Source of the DNA: Antedon mediterranea
Lineage: Eukaryota; Echinodermata; Crinoidea; Comatulida; Antedonidae
Length of the DNA stretch: 64,000 bases
Direction of reading: 5' to 3'
Assembly (NCBI RefSeq): GCF_964355755.1
Contig: NC_092676.1
Span: forward strand, 23,852,288-23,916,287
The stretch's first letter is position 1; every line of letters begins with the position of its first letter. Below the pieces are notes generated by a model. The model was not told the DNA's origin and ran no database searches. It saw only the letters and a list, made by a program, of their open reading frames with translations. The position numbers and the translations under genes are program-made. Of this stretch, positions 1 through 11,125 are shown piece by piece.

Positions 1-320
1 CTGTGTGTAATTTAATGAGTAAATTATAGTGTTATATTATCGACAAATCAAGAACGAGTTTGCAAAGACAAATTTACCAAGAAAATATAATTTGCTAAGC
101 AAATTAAACTCACCTTGTTTGTTATGTTAAATGACAGAAAAGAAAAACAGAAGTTTGTACATAGCAAAGAAATAACCAAATGCCTCAACATCCTATACCG
201 TCTGGATTTCCTAAGGTCACTAAAAAAGCAAAGTAAATTTAAAAGCTGTCAAAAATATCTGTTTCGCTGGCGATATTTCAGATTTTATGTTAATATTAAA
301 CGGGTTTTATTTGTTCAAAC
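1..320 (-). other. left edge: intron of receptor gene, rest of 7TM domain off-window
   Basis: No coding exon can be supported here. Read on the minus strand, the last bases at the window edge end in ACACACAG, which looks like a splice acceptor, so the next exon of the receptor gene (TM2 onward) may begin just outside the window. This is inference. A short plus-strand open frame at 115-324 has no recognisable features and is likely chance. Confidence 0.4.
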
Positions 321-3300
321 CTGAGCAAGCATATGATACACATGGTGAATATAAGAAACCCGTTGGATATTGTCAACCCTGCATACGATAGTACTTCCAT
401 TCCAACGGCAGCGTTTTCATCTACATTTGAAGTATCCTGAAATGATATCAGCAATTTACGTTACATTTAAGTTTTAAGGTAAAATGCCACGCATACATTT
501 TACAAAATGTGTAATTTTGTTTGCCCGATATCCTAAAGCGTGGTTCCCACTAGCGATGCAACACAAGGACGTAACGCAACGCAAGTGAATTGACCAATCA
601 CAAGCAATGGCTTATTCGCTTGTGATTGCTAACTGTCTATAACTTCGCTTGCCATTGGTTAAAACGCTTGCGTTGCGTTTACGTCCTTGCGTTACGTTCT
701 CTAGTGGGAACCAAGCTTTATCTGATCAACAACCATACAAACCAAGCTTTGTGTTGAGTTTTTTTTTATTACCATAGTATATGAATTTCATAATATTCAT
801 AACTTAACATAGTTAATTACAATAATTAAAAATAATAATAAATACTACAGTAGTAATGAATACAATTTATGTGTTTAAATTTTAAATGTAAATATGTATA
901 ATTATGTTTGTATGATGATGTATGTTTAAGCGGATATTAGCCCTTGATGGCATTTGCAGCAATAAAGAAATTGAATTGAATTGAATTGAATATACAGTAC
1001 ATCTCCTTAAATATTGAAGTTCTTAACACATTCACTTAGCGTATTAAATTCTTAGCGTATTCACACAATTCATATCAATTTGGCATATTCATTTCTTAAC
1101 ATAATCATTATTTTAGCATATTATTGTGTTCATTTTTATATATAAAGATTGTCGGGTTGCACCAAGGTATACTACATTCGTTGATAAAAACATGATAGAT
1201 TCTTGTAACTGATCAGATCGATACAGATCAATTACTCATTCGGAATCGCTAAGTTGCAATCGGCTTTTTCGGCAGTGGGATCAACCAAAACTCAAACATG
1301 GCAGATTTGCCCCCCAAAAAACAACATGAAAACAATCAAGAATGAAGTCATACCTCTGACGTTTGCATAAGAATTGCAAACGTTGTCAGGTGGTTACATT
1401 GACAAGTTATTGGTGAAGTCAGAAAATCTTCTGATATAGTTTCGCAGCCTTCTTTAGACCATGTGCTTAAATAAACAAATTTGATAATTTGGATGATAGA
1501 AACTCGCAAGACAACATAAACTCTAATTTGTAATAATAATTTTTTTTCGATTTGTGGGTGTGAAACTCTTATATAGATGTCCCTCCCCCACCCCGACACT
1601 AAGCAAACACTTACACAGGGTTTACAGTTTCATCAATAAAAGAACAGATTGGTTCCATGTTTGCAAGTTCTGTATTTTCAGATATCTAAACAAAACACAA
1701 TATTGATTAGTGCAGAATAAAGACTATTGGTTTTATTCATAATTTTGTCGTAGTCATTATTATTTTCAAAACTAGTTATACATTTTGTATCATTTAGTAT
1801 ACATAGTATTGTTTAATTTCTAGGCCCTATTCCAGTTTTACACGATCAATTTTTGTGTTAATTAATAATAAAAAGATGTTTATTTACCCTTAATGTTGGA
1901 AAAACAAGTTTCACATTCGCACTTCGTGCATCATTTTGTCCATTAACATAAACTGTTACAGATACAAGATCACTCACAACTTCAGAATGTGTAAGATTGC
2001 TACTAAATATGAAGAAATGAAGAAATGAAAATAAGAGGGTTTGATAGTTAAAGATTGAGCAAGGGTGCTAAATTGGACATAACAACGCATAGTATTTGTT
2101 GTATTTTGTCTGATGACTGCGTGTATACACAGAGTTTTTTTTTTAAAGGGTAAATTTTGGAAATAATATTATGGGGAGATACGAGGATCGAGTAAATACT
2201 TACGGTATTGACACATTTACAGATATCAATTTTGCTGCGATTATTCCAATTGATTCTATTTAAGAAATGAACTACAATTAGTGGACAAACACTATTTAAT
2301 AAAAATCCTGTAAAACATTTTAACAGCTTTTCTTAGAGTGAAAGATCGAACTCAGAACTAACTAAGAACTTGTACTTCCCCAAGTCTGTAGTTATTGACA
2401 TTTTTTTATGTTAATCCACCAAAAGTCGGCTTTTCGCTTTTTGTCTGAACATACACGAGCTCAAATAGTATACGTATGAAACGCCATATGTCAAAATATT
2501 TATCTGTTTACTAATATTTTAAGGGAGTGAAAGAAACTTGTATTTGCTGTACTACTATACAGTACATAGAGCTTGTTGATTCCAATCAAACCGGTTTACT
2601 GTGACTGTGACTACTAAAGCGCAACGCAAGGACGTAACGCAACGCAAGTGAATTGACCAATCACAAGCGATGGCTTATTCGCTTGTGATTGCTAACTGTC
2701 TATAACTTCGCTTGCCATTGGTCAACACGCTTGTGTTGCGTTTACGTCCTTGCGTTACGTTCTAGTGGGAACCAAGCTTAAGAAACAGTAACTTACCATT
2801 TGTGTTTGCGTCTGATTCGAGTGCAAATTCAATTGCATTTGGTCCCTTTGTTATAGGAGTTAATTCAATCGTTGGACTTGATGACTTAATGAGTACACCA
2901 TCTAATGTATAAACATAATTAAACTTAGATAATCTAACAACAGGATGCTGAGATAAAAGGGTTTATCTATGGCTGCGACACGATCAGTTTCACGCTCCTT
3001 GACAGACACTGCGCGCCGCAGTGAATAATGTACATAGTACAATGCTGTTGGTTTTGTCGCAATCAGACATAAGATCAAAAGAGTGCCTATCTTAGCAAGG
3101 CGAGCTCAGTGTCCTGTTGTAAGATTGCCTTGGTTACATTCATTATATGTAAGATACAAGATACAAGTCAACTTTATTACATCACCATCAATACGCTTCA
3201 TATTGTTGTTAGCAATATGGCTACTATTTTGTGCCATTTATTCCTGTCGTGGGCCTCGTGTTTCTCAAGTGGCCTAGTGTAATTTAGTGCGGTTAGTAAT

Positions 3301-6300
3301 TCCGGAGGCATATCACCTTTATTGTCAAAATACAATTTTGAGATATGTTCTGTATCTGAGTAGAATCATTAAATAATACGGATATATCCAATATTTAGTG
3401 TTCATTAGTGCGCATTTACCAGATACGTTTTAATTCTTATATGTGAAATATACAACTGACAGGACATAGAATTTCAATAGTCTAGTATCGAATATTTTGA
3501 TAAAGACATTTAATTATTATCGAAAACTATTTTTTTAAACGGAATTTTAATTATTACCTGCTTTGTCATCCATCGTAAAATATTTCGACTCTCCGTCTGC
3601 TAGTTGATACAACTCAGAATAGAGCACAGAAGTGATGTTATCAACAAGGGCAATGACGTCATTTGAAATGTCGGTATCTGGTCATTTAAGGGAAGTAAAT
3701 GTTAAAATATAGCTAGCAATTTTGAAATCTTAAATTTTGAAAATCGTTAGAAAGTCATACACGATGATGATAGAAGATGAAAGTATATAAAAAAAATAAA
3801 TATGGCCTGATGTGTAGACTCAATTAAAGTGAAAATGTTTTAGTCTCAACGATTATAGGCAACGTCTTATATAGGCATAAGTTAAGATAAGTAGTAGTAA
3901 TTAGTACAGTCTTGTATTTTTAATGTATTTATATGTAATGTTACTTTCTATGGACCAGCGATTCCGAAATAAAAGATTGAATGAATGAATGAATGAACAC
4001 ACCAGTTTATTGTTAACCACTTCGACAGAAAGTTATTTTATTTTATAATATTAGACATTCATTCCGAATATCGTACCTTGTGGATCATCGTTAAAACATC
4101 TAACACTAGCTGTTTCGGAGACCAAACAACTTCCAATTCTGCCAATTCCATTATGAAGGCAATCACTAAGTGTTGCCTCGGAACCAACACATTGCATCGA
4201 CTTAACTATAGGATTTGCTTCTCCGTGATACGAGCCCGTGTAGACTTCAACGGCAGACGCGTAACCTAGCTGTCGACAAGCAATTGTCCCATCATCAATG
4301 TCCCATCCGTCATCACAAACCGCTCCCCATGCTCCGTTTTTGTCAGATATCTCCACTCGACCTTCATTGGGAGATGGTCCATTTACTAGTCGAATATCTA
4401 GGACCGTATAACAAAACATTTATAAAAATTAAATTTTACCTCATAAAACTTCGTAAATTAAAATGGAGGCCCGTTGTCTGGAAGTCAACGTGGTTTCTGG
4501 TTAAATTGAACTTTATTTTGTCTTTTTTCCCCCAATAAAAAAAAACCCCATATATTTCTCAAATTACATTTATATACAGACAATTAGCCTACATAAATAT
4601 CTATGACAATTTAAATAATAGCTTCGTGGCTATACGTTTTTCTCCTCTTTAATACAGTCTTTTATTTCTTCTTTACTTTTCTGACCACAGAACACAATTA
4701 TTTTCTTTACCAACAAAAAAAAGAAAAACAAAATTAAAAATATTAATTTTGCAAAAGTAACTTTCATCTTTTTGAAATTTAACACTTACTATATAATAAA
4801 ACAGTTCTCATTAAATGTTAGGAAGGGGGAAGTTAATTTAAAGCTCTGTCTACACTATTAAACTTATGTGGCAACAAAATGTGATGTGCCGATACATGGA
4901 CATGATGTCATAGAATAGTTGTAATATTCTTGTTGCTTGTGTTTGAACACATATGCTCCATAACTAAAAAATGTATTGTAGATGGAGAAGTATCCTAAAC
5001 TTAGAGTTTGCGAATTTTCATTTTCTGTTTGTACGTTTGTTGATATGGATGAATTTTCCAAAATAATAGAAATTGAAATTGAAAATATCTCTACCATATT
5101 TGTCAAACTAGTTTGACAGTGTAGACAGAGCTTTAGATAACGGTGCACTGTACTCAGTAAAGTTTATTTAGATAAGTGTTAAGCTCTGTCTACACTATCA
5201 AACTTTATGTGACAAAAAAGTGTGATGTGCCCTAATATTGTAGTGATATGACGTCATCGTGTCCGTATATATAGATTTTTGTCACATAAAGTTTGATAGT
5301 ATAGACAGAGCTTTAGATTACAGTATGCCTACCTAGTGTCGTATTCCTACAACGAACTCCAGCAAGTTGAGTACGGTTATAGCAACTCTCAGATATAATT
5401 CCAAGTCCCCCTGCACCACCGCCATTTGTACATTCGCTCAATGCATTTTCATACCCGTTGCAGTCGACTCCATCTGTAACCATGCCACTACCTGTGCCGA
5501 ATGTGGCGTATCTTTCGTAGTCGTAACAGGAACGATAATTCAAGTACCTACATGCGACTGAACAAGCCTTAAAGTTCCAACCAAATGAACAGATTCCTCC
5601 ACTGTAACTGGCGTTAAATAACAGCTCAACTAGACCTTCATTAGGTCCATTTCCACCCACAAGAATGATTTCTGTACATAAAAGCAAAATCACGGTATCA
5701 ACAAAATTGTACATTTGTATAACAAAATTAATGCAAAGCCCTAAAGACGTATATTACCTACTGTATACACACAAACAACAATAGGGCAACAGTGTAAAGC
5801 TCTGTCTACACTATCAAACTTTATGTGACAAAAGATGTGATTTTCCCATATATGGACATGACTATATCACTACCATATGTGGGCATATCACTACCATATT
5901 TGGGCACATCACATGACGTTTTTGTCAAACTAGTTTGATAGTGTAGACGATGCTTAATACAATAAACAACGGCTACAATACAGTGACTATAATACAGTAA
6001 TACAAATACCATTAAACACAAATGTAATTACCTTGTAACTCGGCCATCACAATTTGGTATGCTATGTAAAAACAGTATACAGAAAATAGAATGGTTAGAT
6101 TGCTCAAAAGACCAAAAGTGTAATAAATTATAATTTATAAATCAAAATGCAAATTACTGAGAAAAATGGCGATGTTGTGGGTATCAGTTGCTGGATCAAA
6201 GCTATAAAACAGCCGAAACAAAATTGTAGAGTTTTTTGGGCACTAACCCTTGTTCGGTGTTAATTAAACTATGTTAAATAAACTTGCTTTTTTATTAAAA

Positions 6301-6394
6301 TATTAATTTATGTTTTTATATTACCCGAATAGTTAAACGTTGTAAAGACCAAGACAATCTTGATTAAAATCGCACGGAAGTACATCGCCCACAT
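321..6394 (-). CDS. adhesion-type GPCR with two SRCR domains, GAIN/GPS and TM1 (3' end off window)
   Basis: Minus-strand multi-exon gene. Exons in transcript order: 6394-6325, 6061-6032, 5671-5333, 4397-4077, 3677-3558, then one unresolved junction, 2933-2797, 2255-2204, 2002-1888, 1685-1615, 1465-1354, 436-321. Phases agree at every junction except between 3558 and 2933, where an exon is probably missing from my model. Exon 1 starts MWAMYF and gives a hydrophobic signal peptide of about 23 residues. Exons 3 and 4 each encode one SRCR domain (about residues 35-146 and 148-253). The first has eight Cys (GGICSFGW, SVACRYLNY); the second has six (GAVCDDGWD, ACRQLGY). Next comes a GAIN-like region (DISNDVIALVDNITS) and a GPS motif with W..GC and CQCNHLTTFAILM, where autoproteolysis would fall at HL/T. 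Exon 436-321 carries a TM1-like stretch (VLSYAGLTISNGFLIF). The family tethers extracellular adhesion domains to a cell-surface 7TM receptor. Ligand unknown. SRCR domains at this position are unusual. Confidence 0.8.
534..720. mobile_element. MITE-like inverted-repeat element, family B copy 1
   Basis: About 187 bp with long terminal inverted repeats: AAGCGTGGTTCCCACTAG at the left matches CTAGTGGGAACCAAGCTT at the right. Inside, ACGTAACGCAACGCAAG is mirrored by CTTGCGTTGCGTTTACGT. It has no coding capacity. It lies in the receptor intron between the GPS exon and the TM1 exon. The same sequence recurs at 2.6, 18.8, 20.4 and 22.6 kb. Confidence 0.85.
760..992 (+). repeat. LINE-like 3' tail ending in a TTGAA microsatellite
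   Basis: AT-rich stretch ending in AATAAAGAAA followed by repeated TTGAA units. A poly(A)-signal-like word followed by a short tandem tail is typical of non-LTR retroelement 3' ends. A similar tail is at 17.04-17.10 kb and a related GAAT tail at 3.97 kb. Assignment to a LINE class is inference. Confidence 0.45.
2369..2520. repeat. dispersed repeat, family F copy 1
   Basis: Shares CCCCAAGTCTGTA, TTTTTGTCTGAA, TAGTATACGTATGAAACGCC and ATATTTATCTGTTTACTAAT with 9226-9363, with small indels. Non-coding; sits in a receptor intron. Confidence 0.65.
2614..2781. mobile_element. MITE-like inverted-repeat element, family B copy 2
   Basis: Near-identical internally to the copy at 534-720 but lacking the outer left tip (it begins AAAGCGCAACGCAAGG). 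The right end GTGGGAACCAAGCTTAA is intact. It ends about 15 bp downstream of the splice donor of receptor exon 2933-2797. Confidence 0.8.
2925..3133 (-). mobile_element. MITE-like element, family E copy 1
   Basis: On the minus strand it starts CCAAGGCAATCTTAC, continues with GGACACTGAGCTCGCC, GATCGTGTCGCAGCC and GATAAACCCTTTTATC, and ends in a degenerate TTAGATT terminal repeat. Related copies are at 22.15, 24.36 and 36.35 kb. Its degenerate end overlaps the splice acceptor of receptor exon 2933-2797. Confidence 0.75.
3134..3345 (-). repeat. retroelement-tail-like repeat
   Basis: On the minus strand it ends in AATAAAGTTGACTTGTATC followed by TTGTATCTTAC, a pattern seen at LINE/SINE 3' ends. 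A short open frame upstream (PPELLTALNYTRPLEKHE) resembles retroelement remnant more than receptor sequence. Low-confidence call. Confidence 0.35.
3890..3998 (+). repeat. LINE-like 3' tail with GAAT microsatellite
   Basis: AATAAAAGATTGAATGAATG-type end with four to five GAAT units, resembling a non-LTR 3' tail. Located in the intron between receptor exons 4397-4077 and 3677-3558. Confidence 0.45.
4840..5135. mobile_element. MITE-like element, family A copy 1 (long variant)
   Basis: Terminal inverted repeats AAAGCTCTGTCTACACTAT and TAGTGTAGACAGAGCTTT-type end, but 296 bp instead of about 140-165 bp because of extra internal sequence between GACATGATGTCATA and ACCATATTTGTCAAAC. First half of a doublet with the next copy. 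Confidence 0.8.
5180..5315. mobile_element. MITE-like element, family A copy 2
   Basis: TTAAGCTCTGTCTACACTAT to ATAGTATAGACAGAGCTTTA; near-complete palindrome with GTGACAAAA mirrored by TTTTTGTCAC. It lies just downstream of receptor SRCR exon 5671-5333, in the following intron. Confidence 0.9.
5795..5956. mobile_element. MITE-like element, family A copy 3
   Basis: TAAAGCTCTGTCTACACTAT left end; right end GTTTGATAGTGTAGACGATG is mutated at the tip. Lies in the intron upstream of SRCR exon 5671-5333. Confidence 0.85.
6140..6250 (+). repeat. dispersed repeat, family H copy 1
   Basis: GCAAATTACTGAGAAAAATG, then GTGGGTAT and AAAACAGCC, match 31503-31660 in the same order. Non-coding; in the first receptor intron region. 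Confidence 0.5.
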
Positions 6395-6497
6395 GCTAGA
6401 ATGAAAAGTGATAAAAGCACTTTCTAATGTTAGTTTCCACTGTGAGAAAAGTGTCTACTTAATTGTTAAAATATCCAACTCTCTATCTACCACCTAC

Positions 6498-6735
6498 CAC
6501 CGTTAAAACCATGATTAACAGTAACGTATCTTTAACCCTAACATTTGAGGAGAGTCAATTGGCCTACCTGTGGTACAACCGTTAAAACCATGCCTAACAG
6601 TAATGTCACCCTAATATTTGAGAGGAGAGTCAATATGCCTACCAGTCCTGTGGTACCACCGTTAAAACCATGCCTAACAGTAATGTAACCCTAACATTTG
6701 AAGAAAGTCAATATAAACCTACCTGTAGTACCATC
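6498..6735. repeat. three tandem copies of an 80-bp unit
   Basis: CCGTTAAAACCATG recurs at 6501, 6580 and 6660, each followed by TAACAGTAA and an AGTCAAT segment. Unit length is 79-80 bp. It sits about 100 bp upstream of the receptor start codon. Confidence 0.85.
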
Positions 6736-7283
6736 GATATTCACATAAAAAGAAAGTCTTCTTAGCTTCTGGAACCCAACCCAATGAATAAAATATGATG
6801 ACAAATACATTCATATTATGCAAATCGGTGACTTGGAAGATTATTTTTGCAATCTACAATATCACCATCGTCAATTTCTTAATAAAATTATTGATATTAT
6901 TTTATTCTAAATAATGAATTATTAAATCAACCTCCCCCCGCAAGCAAAATAAAATGTTCTACTAACTATATTGATTCCTCGAACAATGCAATTATTTTAA
7001 CATTGTCGAGGTTTGTGTCTTGTCCATTTGAGATTATTCACGGCATAATAAAATAACATTGCAATAGATATCTCATTTCCTTTGAATTAATCACGTTAGC
7101 ATTTTCGTTTTAAAAATTAAGGAAAATATAATACTCGATTTAGATACAATGCAACATGAGATAATAATTGTATTTCTCAATATGCAGCGAGGATCGTGTC
7201 GAGAAAAGTATGCCAACGGAAAGGAAGTAATGCACACATAGAAACTGAAACCACCCGATTCTCTGCCATGATACTGAATCTGA

Positions 7284-7550
7284 ACTATGGCATAGTCCAT
7301 CCATGGCATAGTCCATCTATGGCATAGTCCATCTATGGCATAGTCCATCTATAGCATAGGCCATCTATGGCATAGGCCGTCTATGGCATAGGCCATCTAT
7401 GGCATAGTCGAACTATGGCATAGTCCGTCTATGGGATAGTCCATCTATGGCATAGTCCATTCATGGCATCTATCCATGGCATAGTCCATCCATGGCATAG
7501 TCCATCCATGGCATAGTCCATCCATGGCATAGTTCATCCATGGAATAGTC
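7284..7550. repeat. 16-bp minisatellite, about 17 units
   Basis: Tandem units of CATAGTCCATCTATGG with point variants (CATAGGCC, CATAGTTC, CTATAG). The unit is partly self-complementary (CCATGG, CTATGG), so the minus strand looks very similar. An open frame crossing it on the minus strand is a by-product of the repeat. Confidence 0.9.
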
Positions 7551-8169
7551 AATTTTTGGCAATATTACATATCTAATAACTACATAAATAAATCGATATG
7601 ATTTATATCCCACCACAAATTTTATTTAAAATGTACAATTCCAATGTTGCATCTTCAATTACCATCAAAGTTTGCTTTATATAATTACGTTTTATCGAAT
7701 GTATCGTATCTCAAGGTCCATGTTTCACTCTATGATTACATTCATGATTAAGATCTCTCACAATGGTTAATATGTTGTAATAAATAAAAAACATAAAAAA
7801 GTGTAATTAGCCCGAAAGGTTCTAGGTACTACAATCATTACGTACGGTAAATTTGTCAAATCATTAATAGGTACATACATAATTCTTTTCTTGTTGTCTT
7901 GTATAGTTATTGCTGACAATGACTTTGTCCACAAAAAAAATGAATAATAAGCATTAACATATTAAAAAATAACATAACATTTGATTATTCTATGGTTAAA
8001 AATGGTTGGGAAATAATTGTTATCTCCTTAATATCTAGAATCTTTAACAGTGCATAATTTGTTTTGTGTTTTATATTTCAAACATGCTTTGCTGCCCTCT
8101 CTGTCTAGAACCAAACAAAAATGAGTTTATGAAGTTTTAAGTAACTCCACACAATTTAAGCGAGCGTAG

Positions 8170-8204
8170 AAATTATAATCATACAATTAATATGATTATA
8201 ATTT
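8170..8204. repeat. perfect 13-bp inverted repeat
   Basis: AAATTATAATCAT at 8170-8182 is the exact reverse complement of ATGATTATAATTT at 8192-8204, with a 9-nt spacer. AT-rich, so it could be chance or a cruciform-prone site. Confidence 0.7.
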
Positions 8205-8513
8205 ATTGATATGACAAATTTTCTATTAAAAAATGAAACGTGTGGGTTACACCATGGAGAGAAACATTATAATTATTTTATACCTCCATGGTTACACATA
8301 CTCAATAATCTTTGATTGTTTTTCAATACTGTACCCCTATAAATACAGGTATAGGTATAATAGGCAGAAAGAAGAAATTGTAAATGCGTTGCTTTTGATA
8401 ATTTTAGAATGAACTTAATACGTCGCATTTTCAGGATTTTTTAGTATGTGTTGTGTTTGTGTACTGATGTGCTCCAACGACAATTATGTACCGTAATTAA
8501 AGAACCACTTTAC

Positions 8514-8687
8514 GACGTCACCTGATCCAAGAACTACTCCATGTAGACAAACAGCTATATCTTCGGTGACGGAACTTATTTCTGTTCGCCGAAAATGTAC
8601 TCGGTAAAAGGACTCATCGGACTACTTCAGCTATCCACGTACTTACAGTAGTCTGACCTATGACGTCAATACCTATGCCATACGTCA
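8514..8687. promoter_or_regulatory. cluster of CRE-like sites
   Basis: GACGTCA at 8514, a full palindromic TGACGTCA at 8661-8668 and TACGTCA at 8681, within 175 bp. These match CREB/ATF-type binding sequences. Position is about 2.1-2.3 kb upstream of the receptor start codon. Regulatory function is inference. Confidence 0.35.
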
Positions 8688-9225
8688 CATTACGATATTT
8701 AAAGTTCAATTACACAGACATAAAAACACGACAACAAATATAACATAAATCACCATTTATTATACACTGAATACGTATTACGAATTTTAGTAGATTTTTT
8801 TTTTTAAATCAACAACTAGACGGCAAACCACAGTAAAGCTATAATACATAAAACGAATTACATAATCTACTTCTGAAATGAAAAAAAACCCCGAATTTAC
8901 ATAAGACACATTTTTTTTTAACTGTAGGCCTATTGGTTATCTATATTTCGTTTACAATTGTTAAAAACCAACACTACCGGTTACAATAATAAACAACGTT
9001 TATTGACGGTTAAGTGTGTAGGCCTTAATCATTTAGTTTTCATTTTAGTTAATTGTAATATAAATATAATAGAAACTCCTCAAACGTAAATTAATTATAT
9101 AATTTATTACCTGTACCTTTGATATGCGATATTTTGGATCTTTAACTATTCTTAATTTTTTTTTTTTACAGCATAAAAATATATTATTTTGAACGAGCGG
9201 TTCAACTACTAGAAGTATGCCCTTA

Positions 9226-9363
9226 GACTTGCCCCAAGTCTGTATTATCTTTTTTTTTTATTTATTTTTTGTTATTTCGACCGCGATTTTTGTCTGAAAA
9301 AATCAAGTAGTATACGTATGAAACGCCATATGTGCCAAAATATTTATCTGTTTACTAATATTA
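9226..9363. repeat. dispersed repeat, family F copy 2
   Basis: Same order of blocks as at 2369-2520 (CCCCAAGTCTGTA, TAGTATACGTATGAAACGCC, ATATTTATCTGTTTACTAAT), with an expanded T-run. Confidence 0.65.
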
Positions 9364-10108
9364 AGACAAAACTCCGTCTGAAACCCAGACTAGTATGCCC
9401 TATACATACAGTACAGTGATTGCTACATCTTAACCAATAATTATGAGAACTACCCAGCATGAGCAGATTAAATATTAAATTATATAATTCTAGGCCTATA
9501 TTTTTATTAGGCCTACGTTTCTACAGGATTAGTCCAAACTATACCATACATTTTAAAAACACATAACAGAGTTCACGATTAATAATTAAAATGTTATTCT
9601 ACGTTAATTGCTTTGCTTCAGTAAAGTAGTACAAAAATATCTCTGATTGAACCGCCGCCCACAACCTTTTCACCGTAGATATTCGTCGACAAGACATCAT
9701 GCATTATGCTGGCCTACAAGCCTTTGTACAGGCTATTTCACTATCATTCCGGTGTAAACCAAAGAAAATACTTTCTCTATCTTAAAAAAAATAAAGCGAA
9801 ATAAACATTAGCGAACAATAATTCATAATTCTGGTTTACAATGTTTTGCCCTAACACTCAACTTAAAACTGTTTTTACTTACTAAAATCATTAAAGGTGT
9901 CTTTCCTTTCTATCTCGGTTGACTTAAATGGTGGACTGCACCCCAGGCTTTTCGTGGGTTTGGTTCAATCGCGATAATATCAAAGAATCAACCAAATTGT
10001 AATTGACGAATGGGACACAACGTCTGTGGTATTCAATTCGTGCAACACATCTGGTGTTGAATTGTACTGTGCTGTATTGTTATTAGTATTGATGCATGTA
10101 TACATGCG

Positions 10109-10408
10109 TAAAGCCTGGTTTCCATAAAATCGCTACACCATTTCCATTGAAATCGCTACACGCGCAGATGTCGCCGACGCGCATCGGGGAGGTCTCCCCG
10201 ATTCATCGCAGACAAATCGGCAAAGTTCAACCATGTTCAACTTTGCCGATTTTGTCGGCGATGAATCGTATACGCGTGTGTACCAAAGGATATTTAGCGC
10301 TCGCGTACTAGATCCCCGATAAATTCTAGCGTTTCCATAGAATCGCTACGCTCTGTCGGCGACAGCAGTCGGCGACACGGTGTAGCGATTTTATGGAAAC
10401 CAGGCTTA
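10109..10408. mobile_element. inverted-repeat element, family C
   Basis: 300 bp bounded by a long near-perfect terminal inverted repeat: AAGCCTGGTTTCCATAAAAT then CGCTACACC at the left; GGTGTAGCGATTTTATGG then AAACCAGGCTTA at the right. The middle carries further GTCGGCGA/TCGCCGAC palindromes. Non-coding despite a short open frame. The tips resemble family B (AAGCGTGGTTCCC). Confidence 0.85.
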
Positions 10409-10980
10409 ACCAGGGGTTGTTAAGGTTTCAAAGACCGCATCCCATTTTAATCCTGACGTTTCAAACTATACAGACTAGTACTGGCAAATGATATGCCTAA
10501 CTCATGATCTATCGAGTTGCTTAAGCTTGTACTTTCCCCCTTGTTTGCGGTACAAAGAACACGTGCAAAATAATGGCTAGTCCTAAGTCCTGATTGTTTT
10601 ATAACTATTAACTAGGGGAGGTACACTCTCACTCTTTCCCGATTTAATATAGGCTATAACTTACAAAACGAGCACAGTTTTTAAGGCTAATCTATTAAAC
10701 ACAGTACTTTCTAGCAAAATATGTTGTGAAGCCTACATTTTTTCTTTAATTTAATTGTTAAAATTCATATAAATATAATATAGATAGTTAGTTGATATTT
10801 ATCATTGTTCATAGTTATTCATATTTATTAGTTGGATTGGTAACAATTATCTAATCATTGGATGGACAAAGTAGAAATGACAACATTGTTAGTGTTTGTG
10901 GAAAACATCAGATAAGACGGATTTTGTTTTTATCAGTATATGTAAAACATTTTGGAAATTTCAAATTATAATCGAGGGTC

Positions 10981-11125
10981 TAAAGCTCTGTCTGCACAAT
11001 CAAACTTTATATGACAAAAAAAATCCGATGTGCCCATATATGCACAGACATGATGACGTCATATCATATTGGGGCGCATCACATTTTTTGTCACATAAAG
11101 TTTTTATAGTGTAGACAGAGCTTTA
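10981..11125. mobile_element. MITE-like element, family A copy 4
   Basis: TAAAGCTCTGTCTGCACAAT to GTGTAGACAGAGCTTTA with internal GTGCCCATATATG and TTTTTTGTCACATAAAG. Non-coding. Confidence 0.85.

Noticed and set aside
3083-3277. 64-residue plus-strand open frame
   Set aside because: It spans the family E element and a retroelement-tail-like repeat; no conserved motif.
7091-7348. Minus-strand open frame starting MDYAIDGLC
   Set aside because: Its start lies in the 16-bp minisatellite and the rest shows no domain, splice or codon signal.
7284-7550. Possible CRISPR-like array from regular short repeats
   Set aside because: Units are contiguous 16-mers without spacers, in a eukaryotic genome; this is a minisatellite.
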